Shown here one piece after another: positions 24,741-34,227 of a stretch of 53,242 bases of DNA; position 1 is the first letter of the stretch; each line of letters starts with the position of its first letter. The translations under genes were made by a program, and so were the position numbers. The notes below the pieces were generated by a model. It was not told the origin of the DNA and did not search any database. It saw nothing but the letters and a program-made list of their open reading frames with translations. Where the stretch lies: positions 1 through 53,242 of the forward strand of contig JAFUOM010000016.1 in the NCBI GenBank assembly GCA_017481885.1. The letters are read 5' to 3'. This DNA comes from Ruminococcus sp. (GTDB lineage Bacteria; Bacillota; Clostridia; Oscillospirales; Acutalibacteraceae).

Positions 24741-27230
24741 TTGTTAGATTATAGTAGATACTACAGAGCCTATGCTGACATGAAGCAGACTCTTGATGGG
24801 GACTTTACAAAAGGATATTTAACAGGGGCTATCTCCGATAACGATAAGGGCGTTGACGTACTTGCCGGTAACGCATATAACCGAGTTATCGACATGGATT
24901 GGGTAGAGAAGATTGAGGAAACTCTGCCTTATATGGACAAAGCCATCCGTGAAGAGCGTAGATTTATCGAAACTTACGAAGAAGTTGACCGTGTTGATAA
25001 GGTTAAACAGGTAACAAAAGAGGCTGTTCGCCACCTTACTCAGCACACTAGCCTGATTCAGGCAGTTGATCGTGACGGTTCCGTTTCACCGTCAAAGCTT
25101 CTCAACACTCATCGTGAAGACAGCTACGCTACATACGAAAACAGATTTTTATACACACTTATTTTTAAGACAATTGCTTTTGTAGAGGCACGTTTCCGTG
25201 CTTTGAAAGAAGCTCCGAATGATTCGTCAAACAAAATCGAGATGAATCGTGACGTTACCCTCAACAACCAGAAATTTGCTTTTTCATTAACTTATTCGGT
25301 TGAGTCACACGAACGTGATAAAATCAATAAGGATGAAGATATATCAAAACTTACAGACTACGAGCGTATCTCTCGTATCCGTTCGGTGCTCGACGATTTT
25401 GTTAACACAAATCTCATTCAAGCGCTGAAAGGTTGTATTCAGGTTCGTTCGCCAATCAATAAAACTAACTGTATCAAAAAGAACCCTAACTTTGCTAAAT
25501 GTAATGAGCTATGGTCTTTTATTGAAAGTTACAGAAAAACAGGTTACGTTGTAGAATCAAAAGAGTTCTCAGGTGAAATGGATTCTGACATTCAGAGCGA
25601 AATCTATAATGTAATGGCATTCCAGCACTTCGTTATGACTATCAGTACTAACGAAGCACTCAGAACAAAGTTACACGAAGAGTATGTCGCTGAGAACGAA
25701 CGTCGTGCTAGAGAAGCTGAAAAACCTGAGGAAGAGCAGGCTAGATGGCTTGAAGAGCAGATCTACGAAGCTCGCCGTGAGGAAATGGCTATCCGACTCA
25801 AAGAGGTTCGTGAGCGTGAAATGATTATTGCTCAGCTCACCACAGAACTTGAACAAGAGAAGGAAAAAGTCAGACAGCGTGACATTAAAATCAAAGAACT
25901 CCAGACTTTACTTGCTGTAAGAGAAAAGGAACTTGAAGAAACAAAAGAAGAGCTTAGAGTTGCTTTACAGCGTGTTGCAGAACTTGAGGCTGAACTTGAA
26001 ATTTGCAAAGCTAGAATCGCTGAACTCGAAGCAATTGTTGAAGAACAAAGAAAGACTATCGAAGCTCAAGCTGCAACAATTGCCGCTCTTGAAGCTAAGA
26101 TTGTTGAACTCAACGCTCTCATTGATACATTAAACGCAAAGATTGCTGAGCTCGAAGCAAAGGTTGCAGAACTTGAGGCTGAAGTCGCAAGATGTAAAGC
26201 AAAGATTAAGGAACTCGAAGAGCATATCGACTTCCTCAATGATAAGATTTCTGTTCTTGAAACAACAGTTCGTGACCTGAAAGCTGAAATTGAGGAGCAT
26301 AAGGCAAGAATTGCTGAGCTCGAAGATTTAACCGCAAAGCAGGCTAAGACTATTGAAGAGCAAGCCTCACAGATTGTTCTACTTAATACAAGCGTTGCTG
26401 AGCTCAGAGAAGCAAACGGTGTTTTAACAAATGAAAACACCGAGCTAAAATCAACTGTAGCAAAGCACGAAGATACAATAGCAACACAGAAAGCTGATAT
26501 CTCTGCAAAGGCTACTCAGATTGAGAATCTTAACACTAATGTAAACGATTTAAAATCCGAGAACTCTGCTTTGAATAATGAAAATGATTCGCTCAAAGCA
26601 ACAGTGGTTGAAAGAGAAAACACAATTTCTACACAGGCTGCTGAAATCTCTGACAAAGCATCTAAGATTTCAACCGCTAATTCACAGATCGCTGACCTCT
26701 CTACACAACTTTCATCATTGCAGAGTGATTACAAAGCTATGAAGTCAGACTGTGAAGCTCAAAAAGCAAAAGTAGCTGAGCGTGACAGTATGCTAGAGAA
26801 GAACAACTCTCGTTCTGAAAAGCTTAAGAAAGAGCTTGATAAGGCGAGAGGTGAGTATTCAGCTCTCAACAAAACTGTTAGCGGTCACATTGCTGAAATT
26901 AAAACAAAGAATAACGAGATAGCTAAGCACGACAAGAAAGTCAAAAAGCTTGCTTCTGATTATGAAGCAAAGCTTACTGCTTTGAAAGCTGAGTACGAAC
27001 GTAAGCTTGCTGATAAGGATAAAGAAATCAAGGCTGCTCAAGGCTTTACAGATAAGCAGAAGTACGAAAGCAGACTTAAAGCTGAAACAAAAGCTATCCA
27101 GTCAAAATATAACGACGATCTCAAACAGGCTAGAAAGAAAGCTAAAGCTTTTGTTAAAAAAGCAAAGCTTCTTGTTGATTACAAGCCTGAAAAAATCCTA
27201 GAGCTCGAAAACTCCGAGGATTTTAACTAA
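24741..27230 (+). CDS. DUF2357-like protein with long coiled coil, AAA+ partner
   Basis: An 829-residue cytoplasmic protein without signal or membrane helix. Residues 1-330 resemble DUF2357 proteins, which are often encoded beside McrB-like ATPases; the marker is SYATYENRFLYTLIFKT near residue 130, followed by conserved-looking LIQALKGCIQVRSPINKTNC. From about 330 to 800 the chain is heptad-rich coiled coil (runs such as KIAELEAKVAELEAEVARCK) with an Ala/Ser-rich middle part; the last 60 residues are very basic and end LLVDYKPEKILELENSEDFN. I see no PD-(D/E)xK nuclease motif, unlike McrC. The start is TTG at 24741, 5 bases after GGTGAG. It is placed 41 bases behind the ATPase gene and is its likely partner, perhaps a cytoplasmic scaffold or tether. 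Confidence 0.7.
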   Translation: MLDYSRYYRAYADMKQTLDGDFTKGYLTGAISDNDKGVDVLAGNAYNRVIDMDWVEKIEETLPYMDKAIREERRFIETYEEVDRVDKVKQVTKEAVRHLTQHTSLIQAVDRDGSVSPSKLLNTHREDSYATYENRFLYTLIFKTIAFVEARFRALKEAPNDSSNKIEMNRDVTLNNQKFAFSLTYSVESHERDKINKDEDISKLTDYERISRIRSVLDDFVNTNLIQALKGCIQVRSPINKTNCIKKNPNFAKCNELWSFIESYRKTGYVVESKEFSGEMDSDIQSEIYNVMAFQHFVMTISTNEALRTKLHEEYVAENERRAREAEKPEEEQARWLEEQIYEARREEMAIRLKEVREREMIIAQLTTELEQEKEKVRQRDIKIKELQTLLAVREKELEETKEELRVALQRVAELEAELEICKARIAELEAIVEEQRKTIEAQAATIAALEAKIVELNALIDTLNAKIAELEAKVAELEAEVARCKAKIKELEEHIDFLNDKISVLETTVRDLKAEIEEHKARIAELEDLTAKQAKTIEEQASQIVLLNTSVAELREANGVLTNENTELKSTVAKHEDTIATQKADISAKATQIENLNTNVNDLKSENSALNNENDSLKATVVERENTISTQAAEISDKASKISTANSQIADLSTQLSSLQSDYKAMKSDCEAQKAKVAERDSMLEKNNSRSEKLKKELDKARGEYSALNKTVSGHIAEIKTKNNEIAKHDKKVKKLASDYEAKLTALKAEYERKLADKDKEIKAAQGFTDKQKYESRLKAETKAIQSKYNDDLKQARKKAKAFVKKAKLLVDYKPEKILELENSEDFN

Positions 27231-27254
27231 AAATAATAAGAAAGGAGCAATAAT

Positions 27255-28253
27255 ATGAAAAAGAAGCAGACAACGTCTCTGATGATAAAAGCTATCATGT
27301 TATTGCTCGCTTTAATTATTATGATTTTTGCAGCCTCTTTAGCGTGGTTCGCACCACCTGATCAGCCGGTTTATGCATCCGGTCTTTCAATAAGCGCTAA
27401 TTCAACCAAAGAATTTGAAATGGCTGTTGGTGCAAAGTGTTCAGATACCAACTACGATTATAAAGTTTCTAAATATTCTAAAGAATTAGATTTAACTGAA
27501 CTTGAACTTGATTCAGGCGATAAGTTCAATGCTCTCGTTGATTTCAGCCCTATTGACGTAACAGGCGATGGTGTAACTTTGGTTCGACCATCACTCGGTG
27601 ATAAAAACTCAGATATTGACCGTACTAGTGCGGTGTATTCGACTGTTACACAAAATAGGGAGTACATCTCTTTCGATTTGTACTTCAAGTGTTCGGAAGA
27701 ATGTCAGGTTGTTCTTGATAAGGAGTCTTTTGTAAGGGCTGATTGTGAAACTGAAGTTGGTGACGGTAGCCTTGTTTCTCTTGATGGAACATATTCTAAA
27801 GATGCAATAGTCGGAGCAATCAGAGTAGCTTTTGTTAATTATTCACATTTTACTGAGAATATTCTCGCAGGAACTCTTGCTTCAGAGCCGAGTTTATTGT
27901 GGTTGCCTCGACCTGATGTGTTTTTAGACGCAGGTGAAGGTCAGGTTGGAACTTTGTACACAGATGTACAGACTGGGGAGCACTACTATAAAATACAAGG
28001 TGAAAATTGTTGTGATACATATACTCATCATTATTATTCATATACACATCCAGATGGTCAAGGCGACTATGATTATGAAGGAACTGTTACAAATCCAAGT
28101 AACACTTTCGTTTGCAATGTAGATACTGAGATTGACGGTGCATTTTACGGCAAAACTCAGGTTAATATCTGGGTTGAAGGCTGTGACGCCGAAGCTCGCC
28201 GTTCTCTTTCAGGAGGAAAATTTTACATCAATTTTGATTTTGCAGCTAACTGA
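27255..28253 (+). CDS. SipW-type signal surface protein D
   Basis: A 332-residue exported protein. It has a basic start (MKKKQTTSLMIK), a hydrophobic core and AASLAWFAPPDQPVYASG (residues 26-43) as SipW-type signal. The ectodomain repeats the operon pattern: REYISFDLYFKCSEECQVVL, then VGAIRVAFVNYSH, a Tyr/His-rich insertion near residue 255 (HYYSYTHPDG), and the terminal motif VNIWVEGCDAEARR (Trp306), ending in KFYINFDF. Cysteines in the FKCSEEC part may form a disulfide. AAAGGAG precedes the ATG. It begins the second block of surface genes, just after the ATPase pair. Confidence 0.78.
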   Translation: MKKKQTTSLMIKAIMLLLALIIMIFAASLAWFAPPDQPVYASGLSISANSTKEFEMAVGAKCSDTNYDYKVSKYSKELDLTELELDSGDKFNALVDFSPIDVTGDGVTLVRPSLGDKNSDIDRTSAVYSTVTQNREYISFDLYFKCSEECQVVLDKESFVRADCETEVGDGSLVSLDGTYSKDAIVGAIRVAFVNYSHFTENILAGTLASEPSLLWLPRPDVFLDAGEGQVGTLYTDVQTGEHYYKIQGENCCDTYTHHYYSYTHPDGQGDYDYEGTVTNPSNTFVCNVDTEIDGAFYGKTQVNIWVEGCDAEARRSLSGGKFYINFDFAAN

Positions 28254-28291
28254 TAACTTTTAGCTTACATTCTGTTTTTAGGAGATTTATG

Positions 28292-31200
28292 ATGAAAAAG
28301 TCAACATCCAAAAAACTGAATATCTTTAGAACATCTCCACTCATCTCAGCAGTAGCCTTGTTAGAGGTCATTGTGCTTTTGTGTGTGAGTACATTTGCGT
28401 GGTTTGTTTTCTCTGAAAACAACAAACTCGAGTCTGGTGTAATCACAGTTGAGACCGACTCAGGTCTTGATATCGACTTCAGCAACGCTAGTGAAGAAGA
28501 TTTTATTAATATTAGAAATTATATCAACGACTTCAGTTTTGAGCCTGTAACATCTTTGGACGGCAGAAACATTTTTGTTCCGACTACAGGTACATTAAAT
28601 TCAACAGATACTAACAAAATCGTTTTCAGAGAAGCAACTGTAAACGATATGAACTCTAAGTATATCAACATTGATTTTGAGTTAAAGAATAATCAAAATG
28701 AAGACACAAAGGTGTTTCTTAGCTCTAAATCCTACTTCAATGTTTCTGATACTTCTGGAAAGGCGATGCGACTTGCTTTTTATCAGAACGATGGCTCACA
28801 GGGTGCAATTTCCGGAGATATGGACACAACCCCTGGCGGTGATGATTCTTCGGATGAAGGTGCAGGTGACGATGATGAAGAAGAAGGTTGGACTAAGGTT
28901 TATTTTGATGCTACTAGTTGTGGCTGGACTGATCCGTACTGTGAGTTTGGCGGAGGTACATCTGGTGTTGAATCAAATGGTACTCCTATGACAAAGTTAG
29001 ATGGGTACGAGAATATATATTTTGTTGATATACCTAATGATAGTACCTTCTGTAAGTTTAGCAAAGGTGGTGAGTCTGGGTATCAAACTGTACAGCTTGA
29101 AAAAGGCTCTGGTACATTTACATTTATATATAAGGCAACATACAGCATTGTAATGAATGGTGATGAACCAAGTAGAGATCCTAATTCTAACCAGATTTAT
29201 TTAACTTATGAAATGATTGAGTATGGTCAAGATTCTGACACCTCGGGTGGTAGTACTGGTGGTTCTTCAGGCGGAGGAAACACTGAGGATGATTCTGGCG
29301 ACACTGTAGATGCTACTACTGTTTATTTCTACAATTCAGAAGGTTGGACAAAACCACATATCTTTGTTAGTAAGAGCTCTGACAATAGTTTTTTAAAGAA
29401 TTGGCCTGGATATGAAATGAAAAAGGTATCCGGTAATATCTATTACTTCACCTTTAGTTCTGAATATGATATACTTGAATTCAGCGACGGAAATTCTGTT
29501 AAAAATAATTCATATATAACTGTACAAAAAGACGTGCAGAATGGTCACATTTATTCTCTGATTGGTTTACAGCATAATTCGACAAAAGTTTATGAAGTTA
29601 CTTCTACAAATTATGAAGGTACATACGGCAATGGTACTTACCCGGTTATTTGTCCTGGTGTGTCAACTGGTTTCAAAGAACCTTACGCTCCTGTTGTCGC
29701 GATTAACGATGCAAACGGTGACGCTACTTCAGTAGTGCCTGCATTCGCTTCTTCGATTGATGAATACAGCTATAGCGAAGATAACTCGCCTCTGTTCACT
29801 ATTCGACCTAATGAAACAATTTCGCTTTCTATGATTATCTGGCTCGAGGGAACAGACGACTATTGTACTAACGCAACATACGCTGGTAAAAATATTGATA
29901 TTAACATCGTTTTTGCAACTTCTGCATCTGATGAAGAATTATACACCTATAGATTCATTGACCAGACTAAAGAATGTTGGATAGTTGATGATAAAAAAGA
30001 AAATGGTCTTACTTACAAGCCTGTTATGCAGCTCTACGATGCTGATAATAACAAAGGCTATCGTATGAAAACTACTTCTTCTACAAGAATTGTTTATAAC
30101 AACGAAGGCAAATCAGTCGAAAAGCATGATGTTTGGGAAGTTAAAGCACCAGCAGATATAATTAATTCTCAAAAGATTATGTTCCGCCGAGTAAACCCGA
30201 ACAACGAAAACGAAGTCTGGAACTATTGGGATGCTGGTGAGTTCATTAGTGCTGATAACTCCTTAGATGAAGTACAAGGCGTCGTCACATTCACAGCTTT
30301 CGGAGATGGTGCCCCGACTAATGTCACAGGCTCCGGTGCACCAACACTTTCTTGTGGTGGTCTTTGGGGTGCCCATAATGTTGAGTTATTAACTATTTGT
30401 GATGCTTCAAAAGAAGAGGGAAATCCTAATAGTAATGGCTATTTAGAGATAAATAATGGTGCATTAACTATCAATTTTGAGCATGAAGGTCGTACTATCG
30501 AATATAAAGCTTCAGGACCAAGTAGCGATTTTTATTATTTTATGGTACCTGATTTTATTATGGATAAAAACGATGCCAATAGACCAAAAGTACAGCTTAA
30601 GAGATATTATAATGTTGATAAGGAACATGCTCTAAATTCAACTGAGTATCAGACTAGAATTAAATTTGACAGTGATAGTTTTAATAATTGGGGAAGTAAG
30701 GTTGACAAATGTTGCGGACATTATTTCTCTGTTAATCAAACTAAAGGTGGAACTTTCAACAATTACTGGGGCGATGATATTATCTATGTCCAAGCTTCCG
30801 ATGCGTTAGGTTCTCAGATGGATCAAGGTCTTTGGCAGGTTAGATTCTACTCTGATCAAAATGGTAACGATACTAACAGTTCGAAGTATGCATATTTATA
30901 TAGAAACTTTGCTGATACTTTTAATTCTTTTAGAACATATCCATGTGTTATCCCTAGTGATAAAAAATATTATCACTATAGGGTCGAGCAGTGTGATTCT
31001 GGTAACCCAGATACACGTTGGAATAGAACAGAATTAATTAAAATTAATCATGATACTGCGACAGATGTTCAGTATTATTCAAACACAGTTGATGATGATA
31101 AAGTTATTTGTAAGATGGAATCATTAACCCATACTATCTTTTTCCAGATGCCATCAACATACTCCTCTCAGAATACTTACATTCCATATATTTATCCTAT

Positions 31201-31852
31201 CCCTGAGAAAAGCGATGATCCTGCATTTCCTGGAACATCGATGTCTTTTTATGAAACTGTAGATAATGGTGATAACAAGTATATGGCTAAAGTGAATATT
31301 ACTGATTATAATCAGGTTGTATTCAGTACTCAGAATATAATTGGTTTAGTTCCAAGTGATGATTGGAAGAGTAATAGTGCATGGTTTGCTGCATATTTCT
31401 ATAAATCTTCTGATTCAAATTCCTATAAGTGGGTTACTGGTGTGTGGAAAAATAACGTTGTTTATGCGGAGGCACCAGTAGGCTATGACATGGTTATTTG
31501 GTGTCGTATGAATCCTGCTTTTGGTGATTTAGCATGGGATGGCGATGGTAAAGATCGTGTTTGGAATCAGACAGGTAATTTAGACGCAGATTCTAACTAT
31601 ACAAAGCAGTATAAAGTTGATGGTTGGGCTTCTGGTCAATGGGAAAATAATGGCTCGCGTCTGCAATCTCAAGATTTTACTATTGGTTCCGCTAGCGATA
31701 GAAATGGTATGATTTTAAGTGCTTCGGTTTCTAATGCAGGTATAACTGTTAATAAGGTATACAAAAATGAAAATGAGCTGTGGATTGAAGATGGTTTCGA
31801 CAGTACAGAGTCTATTAAGTATACTCCTTATCCTGCGCAAAATTGGCCATAA
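28292..31852 (+). CDS. Large surface protein E with CBM26-like modules
   Basis: A 1186-residue exported protein. The signal ends VSTFAWFVFSENN (about 33-45). A TasA-like domain (about 50-180 and 450-545) is split by an insertion: an acidic Gly/Asp linker, a module with WTKVYFDATSCGWTDPYCEF (about 200-300), a Gly/Ser linker and a module with TTVYFYNSEGWTKPHIFV, NWPGYEMKKVSGNIYYFTF and DILEFSDG (about 342-425). These resemble starch-binding CBM26 modules. The split domain resumes with the terminal motif MIIWLEGTDDYC (Trp517). About 640 further residues are beta-rich, Trp/Tyr-rich modules (IMFRRVNPNNENEVWNYWDA, MVIWCRMNPAFGDLAWDG) likely of the same class. No LPXTG, SLH or dockerin is seen. I choose the ATG at 28292, 7 bases after AGGAG. 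Confidence 0.78.
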   Translation: MKKSTSKKLNIFRTSPLISAVALLEVIVLLCVSTFAWFVFSENNKLESGVITVETDSGLDIDFSNASEEDFINIRNYINDFSFEPVTSLDGRNIFVPTTGTLNSTDTNKIVFREATVNDMNSKYINIDFELKNNQNEDTKVFLSSKSYFNVSDTSGKAMRLAFYQNDGSQGAISGDMDTTPGGDDSSDEGAGDDDEEEGWTKVYFDATSCGWTDPYCEFGGGTSGVESNGTPMTKLDGYENIYFVDIPNDSTFCKFSKGGESGYQTVQLEKGSGTFTFIYKATYSIVMNGDEPSRDPNSNQIYLTYEMIEYGQDSDTSGGSTGGSSGGGNTEDDSGDTVDATTVYFYNSEGWTKPHIFVSKSSDNSFLKNWPGYEMKKVSGNIYYFTFSSEYDILEFSDGNSVKNNSYITVQKDVQNGHIYSLIGLQHNSTKVYEVTSTNYEGTYGNGTYPVICPGVSTGFKEPYAPVVAINDANGDATSVVPAFASSIDEYSYSEDNSPLFTIRPNETISLSMIIWLEGTDDYCTNATYAGKNIDINIVFATSASDEELYTYRFIDQTKECWIVDDKKENGLTYKPVMQLYDADNNKGYRMKTTSSTRIVYNNEGKSVEKHDVWEVKAPADIINSQKIMFRRVNPNNENEVWNYWDAGEFISADNSLDEVQGVVTFTAFGDGAPTNVTGSGAPTLSCGGLWGAHNVELLTICDASKEEGNPNSNGYLEINNGALTINFEHEGRTIEYKASGPSSDFYYFMVPDFIMDKNDANRPKVQLKRYYNVDKEHALNSTEYQTRIKFDSDSFNNWGSKVDKCCGHYFSVNQTKGGTFNNYWGDDIIYVQASDALGSQMDQGLWQVRFYSDQNGNDTNSSKYAYLYRNFADTFNSFRTYPCVIPSDKKYYHYRVEQCDSGNPDTRWNRTELIKINHDTATDVQYYSNTVDDDKVICKMESLTHTIFFQMPSTYSSQNTYIPYIYPIPEKSDDPAFPGTSMSFYETVDNGDNKYMAKVNITDYNQVVFSTQNIIGLVPSDDWKSNSAWFAAYFYKSSDSNSYKWVTGVWKNNVVYAEAPVGYDMVIWCRMNPAFGDLAWDGDGKDRVWNQTGNLDADSNYTKQYKVDGWASGQWENNGSRLQSQDFTIGSASDRNGMILSASVSNAGITVNKVYKNENELWIEDGFDSTESIKYTPYPAQNWP

Positions 31853-31894
31853 TTAACTTGATTTTAAACTAAAACACTTAAAGGAGGTGTCATA

Positions 31895-34201
31895 ATGGAA
31901 AAGGCTTTAAAATGTATAAAGAACAACAAGTTCTTCAATAAGCTTTTTATCACCAAAGATAGAAATTTAATATTTTCTGTTGTGGCACTTCTACTGTGCG
32001 TTATTTTGCTCGGTGCTACAGCGTTCAGCTGGATTGAGTCCAAATCCTCGCTTGTAATTAAGGGTTATCAGTTACCAATTTCTGACAATCTTAATTATCG
32101 ATTTGAAATTATAGAAGAAAGTGAATACTATATTGACTTATCTACATATTTTAGACCAACTGCTTTCTACCAGTTTGCTCAGGCGTCCTCGTGGAATGGT
32201 GTCGATTTTTATTTTAAGAAAGATGACACATCAAGTGTTTCAGAATCCACTCTGTACCGCAAGGGTGACACAACCGATTTCCATACCGGTTACTATAACA
32301 TTGATTTTCAGATAAATAACAACCTCGGTGCTTCTTGTAATTATTATTTTGCGTCTTCTGAAATGTTTACCGTAGAGGGTGAGGGGCTTGCAGATAATGT
32401 GAAAACTGCCGCTCAGAACGCTTTCAGAATAGCAGTAAGTACAGGTACTAATAATACATCTGCTACAATTTATTCAAACGAAGAAGCAGGCAAAGAAGCT
32501 GAGTACGACGCTGTTAGTGGTACAGCATCTAATGCTGTAACCTATATAAAAGCTACAGGCTTAGCAAAAAGTAACTACGTTTACTCTACCAGAAACAAAA
32601 GCTCAAATGAGTGTGTATTTACATCAATTTACGATGGTTCAGAAAATACAGTTGATACTATTGTTAATATCAAAATCTGGTTTGAAGAAAAAGATCCTTC
32701 CTATCAAGCATTGGAGCTAGATGAAAAACAGTCACTCCTTGGAGCTACTGTTAGTATTAATTTAAAATTAATGAACGCCGCATCGGATATGAATGCAATT
32801 CATTTCTATGATTATACTTTTGATGATTATGGAACCCCTGTAACTGAAGGCGATACAACCGATGAAAAGATGTATTTCTGTTACAAGAAATCTGATAATG
32901 AAACTAAGTTTTTTGAAATGAAACACGAGACACCTGTTAACGAAGCGGCTTACTGGATTACTTATGACGAAGAGAACAATAAGAATGCAACTGTTTCTCA
33001 GCTTGTTCTCGACGATATTTCATCTGACCCAGCAAAGGCATATTTCTTCTACGGAACTTTAAATGCCAGTGGTGACCCTGTTATTGATTACAAATGGCAA
33101 CTCGATGAAGCTACAAAGCCAAAGAGTAATAATGATGGCGTTTATGCGTATAACGCCTTGAGTGTTTCTGCTACAACAGCAACAGATAAGACTTACTACG
33201 AAGGTTATGGTCTTTGGTCTGATACTGAAATCAGACTTTGGCATTTCAAAGACCTTACAACTTATGCAACTGAAAACCCATATAACGCAGATGGTCATAG
33301 ACTGGTTGATAAGTCTGAGAATAATCAGCTCTACATCAACGATTCAGGCACAGCTGACGCTAAGTCCACTAAGATGTATTATGATGAAGAGAAGACCTTA
33401 TGGAAAGGTTATTATCCTGTAACTGAAACACCTAACTTCTTATTTACCAAAACCAAGAAACTCGAAACTCCTGCGATTGTCTGGAAAGCGATTGAACCTC
33501 AAACAGATACAAATGGCGAGTATGTCTACACAGCCTTAGGTTATACAAATGATGGTTTGCCTACTTCTTTGACCAATGCTAATGGTTTTGGTGTCTGGAC
33601 AGAAGTAGAAAAAATCACATTCTCAACAGAGCTTGTTGATGCTTCTGTTAATCATAATTTAAGGTACAAAATTGGTGTCCACGGTTCAGGAACTGAAAAC
33701 TATTATTATATGGCAAAGGCTAATGATAACCTCCATTGGTTTGCTTATGTTCCTGTTGATAGTGGCAACTCTATTGATACATATCTTTCATTCAAACGTT
33801 ATGATAGCTTTAACTCAAATGGTCACGCAGGTGAGTGGAACACAAACAAAGCTGTTCGTGACTCTAGTAGTATTTTCTACGCAACAGATATGAGCACAAC
33901 AACATCTAATGGTCAGTGGCATATTGGTGTAGTTGTTGATGGTTCCGCATTTGGTGTTGTTAATGACGTTCTTACTACAGTCAATGGTGCTAAGCTCGAG
34001 TATACTGTTGACGGCACGAATTATAAAGAAATGATACAATTAGATAATTTCCGCTGGTTTACAGAAGATTTCCCTTCAACTGTAGAAAGCATCACTTACC
34101 GTTGGACTACATATGTTGATCCAACTGATTCGAAAAAGAACACAACATTCTTGTACGGTCACAGCCTTGCTGATGGCATTTACTTTAACATTACAGAATA
34201 A
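31895..34201 (+). CDS. Surface protein F with SipW-type signal
   Basis: A 768-residue exported protein. A basic, 24-residue cytoplasmic start is followed by a membrane helix ending GATAFSWIESKS (residues 40-51), a variant of the F-x-W-F pattern. The first 300 residues carry the operon ectodomain: YYNIDFQINNNLGASCNYYF, NAFRIAVSTG and NIKIWFEEKDPSYQ (Trp262, the cysteine of the motif replaced by Tyr). The remaining part consists of several Tyr/Trp-rich beta modules (AYFFYGTLNASGDPVIDYKW, EIRLWHFKDL, KMYYDEEKTLWKGYYPV). No known anchoring signal is at the C-terminus. A strong AAGGAGGTG lies before the ATG. It is placed between the two largest surface genes. Confidence 0.75.
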   Translation: MEKALKCIKNNKFFNKLFITKDRNLIFSVVALLLCVILLGATAFSWIESKSSLVIKGYQLPISDNLNYRFEIIEESEYYIDLSTYFRPTAFYQFAQASSWNGVDFYFKKDDTSSVSESTLYRKGDTTDFHTGYYNIDFQINNNLGASCNYYFASSEMFTVEGEGLADNVKTAAQNAFRIAVSTGTNNTSATIYSNEEAGKEAEYDAVSGTASNAVTYIKATGLAKSNYVYSTRNKSSNECVFTSIYDGSENTVDTIVNIKIWFEEKDPSYQALELDEKQSLLGATVSINLKLMNAASDMNAIHFYDYTFDDYGTPVTEGDTTDEKMYFCYKKSDNETKFFEMKHETPVNEAAYWITYDEENNKNATVSQLVLDDISSDPAKAYFFYGTLNASGDPVIDYKWQLDEATKPKSNNDGVYAYNALSVSATTATDKTYYEGYGLWSDTEIRLWHFKDLTTYATENPYNADGHRLVDKSENNQLYINDSGTADAKSTKMYYDEEKTLWKGYYPVTETPNFLFTKTKKLETPAIVWKAIEPQTDTNGEYVYTALGYTNDGLPTSLTNANGFGVWTEVEKITFSTELVDASVNHNLRYKIGVHGSGTENYYYMAKANDNLHWFAYVPVDSGNSIDTYLSFKRYDSFNSNGHAGEWNTNKAVRDSSSIFYATDMSTTTSNGQWHIGVVVDGSAFGVVNDVLTTVNGAKLEYTVDGTNYKEMIQLDNFRWFTEDFPSTVESITYRWTTYVDPTDSKKNTTFLYGHSLADGIYFNITE

Positions 34202-34227
34202 TTATAATTTGCTAAGGAGGTGTTGAA

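Noticed and set aside
23167..27230. Type IV restriction system (McrBC)
   Set aside because: The ATPase is McrB-like, but no nuclease motif is visible in the partner, the ATPase has membrane segments and all neighbours are surface or signal-processing proteins.
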